Assembly (NCBI GenBank): GCA_007026445.1
Contig: VDMD01000098.1
Coordinates: 1 to 64,000 of the forward strand
Reading direction: 5' to 3'
DNA from: Schizophyllum amplum
Lineage: Eukaryota; Basidiomycota; Agaricomycetes; Agaricales; Schizophyllaceae
Length of the DNA: 64,000 nucleotides
The stretch's first letter is position 1. Every line of letters begins with the position of its first letter. The notes under the pieces were generated by a model. The model worked only from the letters and a program-made list of their open reading frames with translations, was not told where the DNA came from and ran no database searches. The position numbers and the translations under genes are program-made. Positions 12,268-23,450 of this stretch are shown here, one piece after another.

Positions 12268-13938
12268 ATGCTTTCCTTCCTGGTCGCCGCGGTGCTCTCA
12301 GTCTCGGTAGAGGTTCGTTCACAGTCGCCCGATCACGCTAATCATTGAGCGCTGACCATCCTCAGATGTTCCTCCTCGGTATGCTGCATTTCGCGCTCCT
12401 ACTGCAGGTCCCGTCCTGATGGTGACCCGTCAGGAGTCTACACGGTTGTGTGGATCCGACATACGATGCTGATGGTTCAGAAGGGATTCACGCCCCGGAG
12501 GTTCATTGTGCGTATCTGCATCGATACGGACGCGGGTACTGTCTGAATGACACTTCTTGTAGATCTTCTTCGCCTTGTCTGCTGCTATGTACATAGCAGC
12601 GTTCCTTCACGCTTGCAAGTCGCAGAGCTTTCCCCTATACCCCTATGACCCCGGGAGCTGAGCGTCGACACAGGGCTCATGGCGTATAGGGTCATACACG
12701 GCATCAACCTTGCGCCAGACGTCTACGCGCAGAACGCATGGTGGTTCGACCTCACTCATTGGCATATACGCACGATCAGCGTCCTTCAATTCCTACAGAC
12801 CATCATCGGAGATCTCGTCCTGGTGCGTGCACACTTATCATACTCGACGAGCGTCGTTGCTTACCCGAGACCCCAGGGCTTCCGCACCTACGTCGCATGG
12901 AGCTACAGTATCTGGGTCCTCGCCCTCCCCTCCCCACTATTCATACTCGCCTTTGGTGAGTTGCGCCGTTCCTCCTCTCGCCCCACTACCACACCGCCCC
13001 TAACGCCCCACTACCAGTCACCGGCGCCCTCTCGCTCATCCCAACAGCCCTCGGCCCCTTTCTCGAGCTCGTCATCCGCATCTGCCTCCCCGCCTCCCTC
13101 GCATTCAACGTCGCCCTGACCGTGCTCCTCATCTGGCGCCTCGGCGCCGTACACGCCGAGTCCTCCCGCGCGGGCGTGCGCGACGCGACGCACCAGCCTG
13201 TCCTCCTCCGCATCGCGCGCGTGGTCGCCGAGACGGGCGCCCCGTACGTCTGCACGTACGCGGTCTTCATCGTGCTCACCTTCATGGACCGGTCGGAGAT
13301 GTTTATCGTGCAGTGCGCACTGCTGCCCATCGGGGGTGAGTGGCTCTGTTCTTACAAGCGTCCTTTACCAGGCGGGGAACCTGATTCTCCATGCTCTTCC
13401 CCTTTGCTGTGCGCGTATCCCCCTCATATTGACCTCGTACACAGGCATGACCTTCTCCCTTATGTCCATCCGACTATACGGCATCGCGGATGAGCGGCCG
13501 GACGCCTGGACCTGGCATTCGCCGACGATATGGCTGAGGTCTGGGACGGCGTCGGACGTGGGACACACGACGTCGGATGCGGGACATAGGACGTCGGACG
13601 CGGAGGCAGGGCCTGCGACGTCCAAAATCGTATTCGCGGCGTCGAAAGGGAGGTTTGCGAGCGCAGACGGCTCTCTCTGGGATGCGGATGACTATGGTCG
13701 GAGTACGGACGACTACGGGCGGAGTCCGGACGACTACGGGCGGGGCACGACTGACTACGGGCGGAGCACGACTGACTACAGACGGAGCACGACTGACTAT
13801 GGACGGAGTATGACTGATCATGGTCGTCGGGGTGGTCGTCGGAGTGCCACGGATGAATACGGGTGGGGCGTGGATGACCTCGGTCGAGGTGCGATAGATC
13901 ATGACCGGGATCCTCTGCCGCCTGAGCACGCTGTATGA
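12268..13938 (+). CDS. multi-pass membrane protein, basidiomycete 7TM-type, plus-strand copy
   Basis: Predicted 407 residues in eight exons: 12268-12312, 12366-12378, 12434-12507, 12563-12614, 12674-12822, 12877-12955, 13018-13335 and 13445-13938. Exon 2 is only 13 nt. The intron after exon 4 starts GCAAGT, a consensus GC-AG intron. About seven hydrophobic segments alternate with short loops; the IIGDLVLV...RTYVAW and RIARVVAETGAPYV stretches match the pattern of a large family of Agaricomycete membrane proteins of unknown function. The tail is hydrophilic and carries 21-bp tandem repeats. An inverted paralogue at 16969-18335 has identical lengths for exons 1-7. Cell-surface sensing is a guess from topology only. 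Confidence 0.75.
12615..12673 (+). other. GC-AG intron
   Basis: Only a GC donor (T|GCAAGT) gives the phase needed to join exon 4 to exon 5. The acceptor is CACAG. The same non-canonical donor occurs at the same codon in the inverted paralogue (17945-17996), which supports both calls. Confidence 0.7.
13684..13830 (+). repeat. 21-bp coding tandem repeats, (D/T)DYGRS(T/P)
   Basis: About seven imperfect 21-bp units near the 3' end of the plus-strand 7TM gene encode a heptapeptide close to DDYGRST. They are absent from the inverted paralogue, whose last exon is 258 nt shorter, so most of the size difference between the two proteins comes from this tail. Confidence 0.8.
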
Positions 13939-14082
13939 TCCTCGAATAAAATTCGTTCAACGGTGTCCGTGACTGACGTCCATGTGACATGGTGGTTGTG
14001 ACTTGGTGACTGACCCGCAGGGTGAGGGCCTTTTTCTTGACGCTCGTCGCAGTCGCACAACGGCCCGAAATTGAGCAGCGCA

Positions 14083-15230
14083 ATGAGTAACCTATGTTCT
14101 CCTCCTTTGTCTGCCGTTCCCGACCTCTGGTTCGACGATGGAAATATCGTCATTGTAGCCGGATCGCGGTCCTTCCGCCTACATCGCCGCTCGCGGCATC
14201 CTCGCGTTCCAGTCCAGCATTTTTCGAGACATGTTCTCCCTGCCTCCGTCGGGGAGCCAGGACGTGTACGATGGCTGCCCGCTAATCAACGTATCCGACG
14301 ATCCAGTCGATATGGAGCATTTCTTGAAGGCTGTGTATTTTCCGCAGTACGTGCTCTAGCGCCTCGCCGTCGACTATGCGATGTCGATTGATGCGACCTG
14401 CCTTCCCCAAGGTATTTTCCGCCTGGAATCTCTCAGGAGGTCGAGTTCGGCGTGCTGCGCGCGGTGCTGCGGCTAGCCCAAAAATTCGACGTCCCTTTCC
14501 TGCGACGCCGTGCACTCCGCGTACTTTCCGATGCGTACTCTACCGGTCTTGATGGGTTGCCTTTGCTCAGCACTCCCTCGTGGAGGAGCACGATAGATCA
14601 TCCTAGTCTGGATTCTCTTCTCGTGGAAATCTCCCTCGCTCGCGAAGTAAACGCTGTCTGGCTATCACCGCGTTTGTATTACGAAGCCTCCTACGTGGAT
14701 GCCTCTGACATCGTAGGCTGTGGTGAAGCGACGGACAAAGAGTTGCGGAGCTCTATCCTCATCACATGCTTCGCTGGACTGCAGCGTATACGCGGGACCT
14801 TTAAGCCGAATTATATGATGGACGTCTCACTGTCGTGTTCCAGCAAGACCAAGTGTAGCTGGATCGCATTCGGCAACGATTTTCACTTGCGGGACACACC
14901 AAAGCACTTATTCGACTGCAAATCCGCGGAAGGGCAGATACACAACTCTGCAGCCTGCGTGTCGTGGCAGGTTGCGATCATGGGCGCTCTATATACCTGC
15001 AGACAGGAGCTGTGGGACGCTGTTCCAGGATTCTACGGCTTGCCGAATTGGGATGAATTGAAGGACAACGAGCGAGAGGAAACAGGTGCGAAAGTAAGTG
15101 ACTTGTGGCGACTCTCACTGCCTCGCGATGTTAATAGCATATGCAGGGGTCGTCATGGCGCGAAGTCATTTGTAGTCGAGTATCGGGCGATTGCCTTCTG
15201 CGTGGCATCGCCTACTTGCTTAGCGCGTAG
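14083..15230 (+). pseudogene. BTB/POZ protein gene, frameshifted copy
   Basis: BTB/POZ-type sequence. LWFDDGNIVIVAGSRSFRLHR is followed, after a 7-base excess (about 14188-14194), by GILAFQSSIFRD...MEHFLKAVYFPQ in another frame. Exon 1 ends 14346, and a 65-nt intron (14347-14411) leads to YFPPG...FGVLRAVLRLAQKFDVPFLRRRALRVLS. A further intron (15094-15146) gives a short final exon stopping at 15230. Apart from the frameshift the gene matches the minus-strand BTB copy at 15630-16773, which reads HRSILSLQSS at the same place. BTB proteins of this kind are candidate Cul3-ligase adaptors. Whether the lesion is real or a sequence error is open; ORF-finders see only the second half. Confidence 0.65.
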
Positions 15231-15629
15231 CAAAGTAGGACATGGACAATACTGCAAGTAGTACTGTCGCAACCATCTCTCGAGCTCATCACATTCACGC
15301 ATGCGCCAGCTCGCGTTGAGTTCCCATTTGGTGTGCCGGGGTGTATCAGCGCTAGCACACATACGTGTCTATATTTTCCAGGCCCCGTCCTACTGCCTGA
15401 CTTAACCTCCGACGAATTCGAGACAAGCTACCTACCTACCTACCTATGCATGCCACATGAGAAATGCGTAGCCATATGGTTGTGCCATAGAACCAACTCA
15501 ATAAGTATACCCTAACAAGTTGACTCGGCGTTTTACAGGAAAGAATGTGACGATGATTGTTCGGCGGGTACCCTGTTGAGAGGATGTTAGTTCTACATCA
15601 ATACAAGTTTGGCATCGTGCATACCGACG
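15231..15629. other. centre of the inverted duplication, between convergent BTB genes
   Basis: About 400 bases between the 3' ends of the two facing BTB genes. The symmetry point of the duplicated block is near 15.45 kb. A short CTAC repeat (about 15429-15443) is present. No gene was recognised. Confidence 0.4.
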
Positions 15630-16773
15630 CTAACAGTATCCAGATCCAAGAGTCGATATCTCCTTTGCAAGTGAAGAAGACCTATACGGGACCCTGCGCA
15701 AGTCAGATCCTCGTTCACCTCGGGCCGGAGCAGCGTAAGACAGTGACCGCACCTCCAAGGCCTTGCGCCTCATCTCCTTGAGCTCTTTCCAGTCGGGAAG
15801 GGAGTATTGGCCAGGCAGCGAGGTCCAGAAATCCTTCCTCCACTGACGATATCGTTCAATGATGCGCTCTTTGCATTTTGCGCAGAGCACCGCCACGCGT
15901 GTTCTCTGCTCGATGTCCCTGCTGAATAACTGTATGGGATCGCTCAACTTCCCTGCAGCCTCCAGCGCGAACATGATGCCATTAGGACTTTGAAAACATT
16001 TGTAGCTGCAGCCGGCGTTGACTAGTTCTTGAAACAGGAGGGTCCCCAGCAGTTTCGCTTCGCCCACCTTCTGAAATCCGGCATAGCAGTTGTTGACGTC
16101 GGCCTGGCTGAGCTGTGAAGAGACCAGTCGCTCCACATGCTCGTAAGATGCCTCGAACAATAGTTGCGGCAAGACCCAAAGCGCGCCCACTTCGCGCGCA
16201 AGGAGGATTTCGGTCACGAACTTCGACCATGTGGCGTCGTCTTCGCGATGAGGATCAGAACGTCTCCACCAAGGCGTTGGCATCGTCTCGATCTTGTCGA
16301 TGTCCAGGATGTACTCCGCAGAGAATACGCGAAGGGCTCGCCGCCGCAGGAAGGGCACGTCGTACTTGTGCGCGAGCCGCAGTGCGCCCACTACCGCCTC
16401 AAACGGAAGGTCGTTGGGTCCTTTCGCCGAAGGAAAGTGCCTGTGCGGTTATCTGTGAGCTTTCTGACCAAGGCGCTACGCCTGCAACGCACTGCGGTAA
16501 ATATATCGCCTTGAGGAAATGCTCGACCTCCTCGCCGTCGTCGGGAAGTTCGACGAGAGGATGCCCCTCGTACATGTCCTGCTCCTCGGATGCGGGGAAG
16601 GAGAGGATGTCGCGGAAGACACTGGACTGGAGCGATAGGATGCTGCGATGCACACGGAAGAGACGCGATCCGGCCGCGATGACAACGTTGCCGTCGTCGA
16701 ACCAAAGGTCGTCGACTGGAGAACGATCCTTGGAGGGCGGCGTAAACGAAACGGAATCCATGATGCTGAGCAA
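15630..16773 (-). CDS. BTB/POZ domain protein (inverted copy)
   Basis: Two main exons, 16773-16493 and 16440 onward, joined by a 52-nt intron (16441-16492). The N-terminal BTB domain is intact: DLWFDDGNVVIAAGS, FRVHRSILSLQSSVFRDIL and EHFLKAIYLPQ, then HFPS...FEAVVGALRLAHKYDVPFLRRRALRVFS, the usual BTB-to-BACK transition. The C-terminal half contains a Cys-containing stretch (VLCAKCKE) before LPDWKELKEMR. Reading straight on, the stop is at 15630; a GTGCGG...GCGCAG intron near 15.7 kb would instead end the protein a few codons later. It could start at the second Met (16761). It is convergent with its frameshifted paralogue at 14083-15230. Confidence 0.75.
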
Positions 16774-16968
16774 TGACTTCGGTGCTGTAGCGATCGCAAG
16801 TGCGATGGGCGTCCAGCAAGGAAGGCGTCGCGGCGATTGGGGGTCGCTGGGGCAGATACCTGCAGGTGAGTCACCTTAGTTAGTATATCACTCGTCACAA
16901 ACCTTACGAGTCACAGCAGCGATACACAATCATAGCACACTGAGCCAAAGCCTTGATTATTGAACGAG

Positions 16969-18335
16969 TCATACAGCACACTGGGAAGGCAAAGGAGTCC
17001 GATGGCAGTCTGCTGTGCTCCGGGCGTGATCTGCTGGACTTCTATCGAGCACTTCGTCCCGTGCGAAGTCGTCTATGACCTCAAGCCCCGCCTCCGACGT
17101 CGTCCCAGACTTCAGCCATATCGTCGGCGAAGGCCAGGTCCAGGGGTCCGGTTGCTCATCCGCGATGCCGTACAGGCGAATCGACATGAGCGAGAAGGTC
17201 ATGCCTGTGAGCAATGCAGGGGCGCAGCGGAGATGAACATAGACGTCAGCGCCTAGCCAGGAGGAACACAACGGAACACTCACCCCCGATTGGCATGAGT
17301 GCGGACTGCACAATGAACATCTCCATCCTACCCGTGAAGTTGAGCGCGATGAATAGCGCGTACGTGCCCACGTATAGGGCACCCGTTTCGGCTACTACCC
17401 GGGCGATCCGAAGAAGGGCCGGCGGGCGCGTCGCGTCTCGCACGCCCGCGCGTGCGGATTCCGCGTGCACAGCGCCGAGGCGCCAGATCAAGAGCACGGT
17501 CATCGTGAGGTTGTAGGCAAGGGAGGCGGGGAGGCAAATGCGGACGACGAGTATCAGGAAGGGAGAGGGTGTGGTGGGCATGAGCGAGAGACCGCCTGTG
17601 ACTGCGGAAGGAAGACGTCATGTGAGGACACGATTCGAATGAGGCAGAGGGAGCAGGATGCGCACCGAGGCCGAGCAAGAACAACGGGGAGGACAGAGCA
17701 ATGACCCAGACATTGTAACTCCACGCAACGTATGTGCGGAACGCCTGAAATATTCAGTTGACACGTCGCTTGAAGCGCACAAGACGCACACGTACCAGAA
17801 TGAGATCCCCGGCGACGGTCTGCATGAATTGAAGGACGCTGATGGTGCGTATATGCCAGTGCGTCAGGTTGAACAACCACATCATCTGCGCATTGGCATC
17901 GGGCGCAAGGTTAATGCCGTGTATGACCCTGTACACCATCAGGCCTATGTTGATATTCAGCGACCGCGATCATGATGGAAAAGCTCTCCAACTTGCAGGC
18001 GTGAAGGAGTGCCGCTATATACATGGTAGCCGACAGTGCTAAGAGGATCTGCGAGACTCGTCAGACAGAACCGCCTTCATCTCGATACAGATGCGTACGA
18101 TGAATCTCCGAGTTCTGAGTCCTTTCCGGATGATCAACACCATATGTCGGACCCAAAGAATCGTGTAGAGACCTGGCGAACCGCAATCACTACGGGACCA
18201 GTAGGCGGACAGCTCGAGATATCATACCAAGGAAGAACATCTGTGGATAGTACTTTAGCGCCTGGCCCGTGAATTGTTCTGTAGACGAACCTCTACGCAG
18301 GCCGAGAGCACCGCGATGGACTCCAAGGGAAGCAT
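16969..18335 (-). CDS. multi-pass membrane protein, basidiomycete 7TM-type, minus-strand copy
   Basis: Predicted 321 residues in eight exons: 18335-18291, 18240-18228, 18172-18099, 18048-17997, 17944-17796, 17744-17666, 17601-17284 and 17204-16969. Exons 1-7 are identical in length to those of the plus-strand copy at 12268-13938 (45, 13, 74, 52, 149, 79 and 318 nt), and intron 4 again has a GC donor. The proteins are closely similar throughout, for example YRVIHGINLAP, WHIRTISVLQF and MTFSLMSIRLYGIADE. The last exon is shorter and lacks the DYGRS repeats. Roughly seven hydrophobic segments place it in a membrane; ligand and role are unknown. Confidence 0.75.
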
Positions 18336-19036
18336 AGCGCCGTCAAGCAGCAAGAGCGTTAGGAGCAAGGAGGGTGTGGGGACATTGGGGTACGAAGGAA
18401 ACGGGAGGGAATGGATAAAAGTGCTCCGCAGAGACTGTCGTGATGCACGTCAGGCGAGTTCAATACATCGGTATACAACGGGTGGATCCGCAGTAATTAC
18501 GGAGGTCGAAACTTACATACTTATTGCCTTGCACGAAGGTCACAAGACTCCTCTGCTTCGCGAGAACAGGTGGATTGTATGACTGTTGCAAAGGCTATGA
18601 CGCTGCTCAAGGCGTTATTCCGGCGACTCGCATTGGCCAAAGCTTGGTGACTGGTCAGAGCCCGGCCGTTGTGGACACATTTTCGATTGGACAATGGAAT
18701 GGTAGTGGTAAATGGTTGGAGTAAGCATCTCGAGTCCCGTCACTTGCCGACCATGAGAAGGCAAACAGACAGATTGAAGATCAAAAATGAGAATGACATG
18801 ACAGCAGGAAGACGGAGATGCGCGTGGGAAAACAAACGGCCATTTCCGTGTCTTTTCGGGGTGACTCGGTCCGGCTGGCATGTTCCTGCATCGATGGTCA
18901 CGACAGCGAGTTCGCGTGCCAGCACTCTGAAATGGCGTATAATGGCGACTCACGTCCTGTCTTTCGACTTATAACTGTTCGAGGTCTACCTTGAAGCCCA
19001 TCTACGACCTACAAGCTTCTGTGCTTATCCGTCACC
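18336..19036. promoter_or_regulatory. divergent promoter region between the 7TM gene and the TXNDC17-like gene
   Basis: A 700-bp head-to-head interval between the minus-strand 7TM start (18335) and the plus-strand start at 19037. No repeat or RNA gene was seen, and I can name no specific regulatory site. Confidence 0.4.
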
Positions 19037-19541
19037 ATGCCCATCCGCACTCTCGAGAAGCCAGACCTCAGCGAGCTTGTCGGCGTGCCAGAGAAGTACA
19101 TCATCTTCTACTCGTCCGTCGTAGATGGTGAACTATGGTGTCCGGTGAGTGATTTGTTTGAGAAACAGTTTCGCGCTAAAGCTTGGTCATTTCAGCACTG
19201 CCGTAACGTCGAGAACCGTGTACGGGACACGTTCTCGGGGGCCGACGCGCCGGCTCTGCTGGTCGTCTATGTCGGAGACAGACCGTCGTAAGTCCTGATA
19301 GATCAGAAAGATAGTCGGTTATTGACTCCCTCGCAGATGGAAGACGCCCGAGGCAGCCTACCGCAAGGCGCCGTGGAGCGTCACCGGCGTGCCGACACTG
19401 ATCAAGCTCGACTCTGAGGTGCGTAGATGGACTGTGCAGGTCAAGCGCGTGCCTATCACGATGACTTTAAAGGGAAAGGAAGTTGCGCGCGTGACTGCAG
19501 AGAAAATCCTTGAGGAAGTGGACGAGCTGATCCGGAAGTAG
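19037..19541 (+). CDS. TXNDC17-like (DUF953) thioredoxin-fold protein
   Basis: Predicted 116 residues in four exons: 19037-19144, 19196-19287, 19337-19418 and 19473-19541. The exon 1/2 junction creates a WCPHC redox motif (residues 34-38); the family usually has WCPDC. The VPTLIKLD segment matches the cis-proline region of the fold. Length fits the roughly 120-residue TRP14/TXNDC17 family, cytosolic disulfide reductases that use electrons from thioredoxin reductase. The third intron (54 nt, acceptor AAAG) is a multiple of three with no stop. Removing it gives the family-like LDSEGKEVARV, whereas retaining it adds 18 residues. Confidence 0.8.
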
Positions 19542-19746
19542 TACATATCAATAAGTTGAAGCAGCCACGAGAACGACATGTATCTGTGATTGTCCATGTG
19601 AATTATACTGGGAAAATGTATCGTAAACTAAGCGTTCGTCCTCCGAGATTGGGTATGTAAGATAGTAAGTATGCTGACTCCATGAGCTGTTCTGAAATGA
19701 GTCGGGTGTACGTCCGTCACAGAGAAACGCTGGCGGGAAGACATAC

Positions 19747-21008
19747 TCAGCCACTAGCGCACGCTCGGCGAGGCCGACTATTCAGTGGCATTCGCTGTTC
19801 CTTCGGCACGGCGGGCTGATATTGCTTGGGCGGCGCCTTCAGCTGCTCCTGTTTCGTCGCGACTCTTTTCGCCCGGCGCGCGTCTGCCTCCGCCTTCATA
19901 AGCGCCTTCTTCCTCTCCCACTGCCACCGTGTCGTGATCGCTGGCTCCTTCGGCCGCGGCTGCAGCACCGGCTGAATCTGCACCACGTCCGGGCCCGCGC
20001 GCCGCCTGGCCTCCATCTCCGCTCTGTAGCGCGCGGCCGCCTTCTTATGCCGCGCAGCTTGCTGCTTCTTCTGCGCCTCGTATATGCGGCGGGATAGCTT
20101 CAGGCGGTGGTTCAGGTAGTGCTTGTTGACCGCAGCGCGATAGCGGTCTTGGAGGAGGCGGCGGCGGAACGAGGGTGCCTTCTTCCAGTTGCGCTCGCGG
20201 GGCTGAGGGATGATGAGTCTGCCGGTAGCTTTCTCTTCCAGGGAAATGCGGTGGCGCTCCTGGCGCTGGCGGGTTTCTTGGCGAAGGTAGCTGGCCTGAG
20301 CGATGAAAGAAAGGAATAAAGTCAACTATGGCACATCGAAGCGGAAATACGGGGATACTCACCTTACGCGAGAGGTAGTCCCGATACTCTGCGGTGCAAG
20401 CGAACTCGAAGCGCTTATATTGCATGTGGTATGCCGTGTCGTCGTTTCTGTCGTATGGGCGCAGTGCGAGATTCTGTATAGCGGATTAATGAGCGTGGCC
20501 TTCAGGTGGCAAGCGCCACAAAGTGCAGACGAGTGTCGCGGTAGCAAGGTAAGAGAGACGCACCCTGTCAGCCTCGAAGGTGGGAAATCCGGTGGTGCAA
20601 TATAGGACCGTGGGTGAAGCGTGCGCGGCCTTCGCTTCGTTGACTTCGTTCAGTTTGCGTTGCTCGCGTTCCTTGGGAGTCTCGCGCACGCGCGGAGCGC
20701 CGGGTATAGCTGTAGCGTTAGCGGGAGGCACGGCAGAGGAGCTTGCCACCGCGAAGTTGGTATCTGCGGCGGTCTGAGCGTCCGATGGCGACGTCTGCGA
20801 TACGTGCGCTGAGCCCGTCGGAGCCTGGAAGAATATTTGTCAGCGGGAGAGAGTGGCAAAGAGTATTCATGCCACGCACCTCATTCGTTGTCCGACTGTC
20901 ATTTCCGCAGTCACTGGATACTATGATTTTCCAGGACGATCCGTGCGCTTTGAGCGCTTGTCGGAGACGCGACGGTCTAACGGGGCGATGGGCTAGGATG
21001 CGTGTCAT
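19747..21008 (-). CDS. basic Arg/Lys-rich protein of unknown function
   Basis: Predicted 349 residues in four exons: 21008-20880, 20824-20564, 20473-20363 and 20295-19747. The N-terminus is Arg-rich and lacks acidic residues for its first 38 positions, compatible with a mitochondrial presequence. The middle contains FPTFEADRNLALRPYD and MQYKRFEFACTAEYRDYLSRK. The last 180 residues are a highly basic helical region (many RQERHR, RRRLLQDRYR, KKQQAARHKK type stretches). All introns are 55-90 nt with normal borders and phase 0. I do not recognise the family. A mitochondrial or RNA-associated role would fit the charge but is only inference. Confidence 0.65.
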
Positions 21009-23450
21009 CGCTGGGTGAGTATCTTCGACGAGCACGATCAAAAGGCCGGACGAGCAGAGTGGAAGGACAGGAGAGACGATCAGTGTAGGAAACAAGGAAG
21101 ACGATGAGTGTAGGAAACAAGGTAGACCACCAGTGGTCCAGGCAACGTGTTCAGACAAAGAGCGCTGGCGGTTCATTTCTCGGCAGGTGCCGTCATTGCA
21201 GATCCTTGCCAAATGAAACGTCACGAGGCGTGGCGGTGTAGGCGTGACTTTGTGGGCGTTTGGGGGTCTTCATGTATCTTGGGGCGCCTGTTCCGATTCT
21301 TGTCCTGGGAAATCGATGGACTGCGAAGTACCATAGTGAGATCGAGCCAGTATGCAGTACAGGTTTGACGATGAGGGAGGCTCGCTGGTGTACGAAAATA
21401 AGCAGAACTGAGGTGCGATGGAGGAAGGACACTCACCTGGAACGACGATGCGGGATTCTTTCCCCGAGACCTACTTGATCAAGTATAGAGTGATGAGTAT
21501 GGACGGATGGCCGGAGGAAAGCGTTACAGAGGGAAGAAAAAATGAGGCCAAGCAATGTAAGACGGAAAGGTGGGTGGCGCGCGCTCGGAAGTGAAAAGAC
21601 AGCAGCGAGGGAGGTGACAGTGGCGCGTAGACATAGGTAGTATTCTGCTTCATGTGATGTGTATCAGCGGAAAGGTCGAACCCAACTTGTTCTTATGGTG
21701 CAGCTGGAATGTGCCATGGACGAAAGGAATGACCGTTGGCGAAAACTCTGTACATGCCCCTACTCTAGCGCTCGGGCGTATCTGATATCGCGAAACCGGG
21801 ACAAAAAGGTCACAGATGTTTTGGATTCAGACGGAAGTACATACAGAGGGAGGAGGGGAGGAGGGAGGGAGGGGAACTGCTTTGTGTTCGTCCCGGAAAA
21901 TATTCTGAGGCAGAGACAGTCAGCGAGGACGGAGCTATAATCAAATATCTCAGGAGCACGGACCGTATACAATTCATGAGGCTGATGCTCGCTATGAAAA
22001 GGCCAGCTGGCCCATGCAGCACTTCGAATATATACACGATCGGAGGCGTAGCGAGTCCTTCGTGGCTGGCGGTTGCCGCCAGCCTCCATCATAGCTAGAC
22101 TGAGGCCTGGCATTCCATAGGGTAGCAGTCATAGATCCATCCTCGAGAGTTCAACGTTCAGCAGCGACAGAACCAAGTCAGAAGGGAAGCCAAGTACGAT
22201 GTTGACATGAAAGGTAGAGCCAGATCGAGAACAACAGTCGCGTCGTCCTTCTTGGTTCCTGCGTTCATCATGACGCTGAATGGTACTTGCCAACTTGTCG
22301 CTTTGCTGCCCTTCCAGCTGGAGTTCTGCTTTTGAATCTTCACCAAAACGTGGACTCGTCGAGAGCGCAAGCGCCCCGAACATGAAGATCGGAAAAGCCG
22401 TTCGTCTCACTCTCAGGGCGGTCAGCCCTTCTGGCGGTGTATGGATGCCTTCAATGAGCAGGATGCAGGTACGTTCGCACAGTGTACTTGCATATAGTGC
22501 TTGACCGGTATACAGTTGAAGACAAGAGCATGGACAATCTTCCGCAAGCGCCTTTCATGCCCTCGGCCATCCCATACCTCAACACCTTCCATGCCATCCC
22601 TCCATAACGAGCTACCGCATTTCCCCCTATCAACGTTGATCGTCTCAGACCCCCTCCCATCTCCCTTATTCATTGAGGCTGTGGCGCCATGCAAGCGCCA
22701 TGTCCGATCGTGGGCGAGGACGTGCGCAACCCTATCTCAGTCAGAGTCCTCGCAAGGGCATCATGGTGCTGACGTCTTGCAGCTCATTTGTGGATCCTCA
22801 GAAGTCTGCGGGCCAGTACCATGCGATAAGGTGCTGGAGGCTGCCTCGGGGAAGTAGTCGTACGAATGATACACTGCGTGCGTGTCGAATATCAGGCTGC
22901 ATACCCTTCTCTACGTGCCCTTCCTCGTCTTTCGATCGTGCAATGCTATCCCTCCTCATGACCAACCGAAGTGTGACCCAGCATGTAAAATGCGCGCCGA
23001 ACTCGTGTTAACAGCGTGGCTGCCCTGCCGGATCCCGCCCTGGATAAAACTGCCTCGCCCATCCTCTTTCCTTACACCCCCAAGGTCCCCCATTCAATCT
23101 CGTGCCATTTTCTGTTACGTACATATCCTCCAGGCGCAGTCGGGTAAGTGGCAGTGCAGTGTATATTGTCCCCCCTCCGTTCATTGTCGAACGCGCAACG
23201 TCCCATTGTGTTCTATTTTTGACCATCGCCTGGTGCTGATCGCCTTTTCCCAGATCGACCTGTATTCTACCATAACAGGCATTTTTAAGGCGCGATCCGA
23301 AGCCGGCGCTATCGGAGGACAGCTCCTACCACGCGGCGAGGCCACCCGGAACCGTCTTTATAAGTGCTCTTTGGCCACGCTCGTTTCATCTCGCGCACTT
23401 TGCTTTCGACTTCCATCTGCGTGTTTGCTTGTTGCTTTCGACGGCCTGCG
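21009..23450. other. 2.4-kb interval without a supported gene
   Basis: Runs between divergent genes (minus-strand start at 21008, plus-strand start at 23451). Short purine-rich runs occur near 21840-21870. A minus-strand ORF at 22129-22410 (93 codons) starts with a hydrophobic, signal-peptide-like stretch (MRRTAFPIFMFGALALS) but shows no family features. An open stretch near 22880-23140 lacks an ATG. I cannot support a gene, though a small secreted protein at 22129-22410 is conceivable. Confidence 0.3.

Larger units (their letters stand above)
12268..18335. repeat. 6-kb inverted duplication of a 7TM-BTB gene pair
   Basis: Gene order is 7TM(+) BTB(+) / BTB(-) 7TM(-). Both members of each pair share exon lengths, intron phases and protein sequence. 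The mirror point computed from several pairs of matching positions is near 15.43-15.46 kb, and from the 7TM starts about 15.30 kb, the shift being due to the longer tail and introns in the left arm. The arms have diverged at the nucleotide level, so this is not a recent palindrome or a simple assembly artefact. Confidence 0.8.

Noticed and set aside
12366..12425. Starting the plus-strand 7TM protein at the ATG of the 13-nt exon
   Set aside because: An upstream first exon of identical length (45 nt) with an ATG is conserved in both paralogues, so the upstream start is better supported.
21810..21880. Possible minisatellite near 21.84 kb
   Set aside because: Only a short GGGAGG-rich run without a consistent period.
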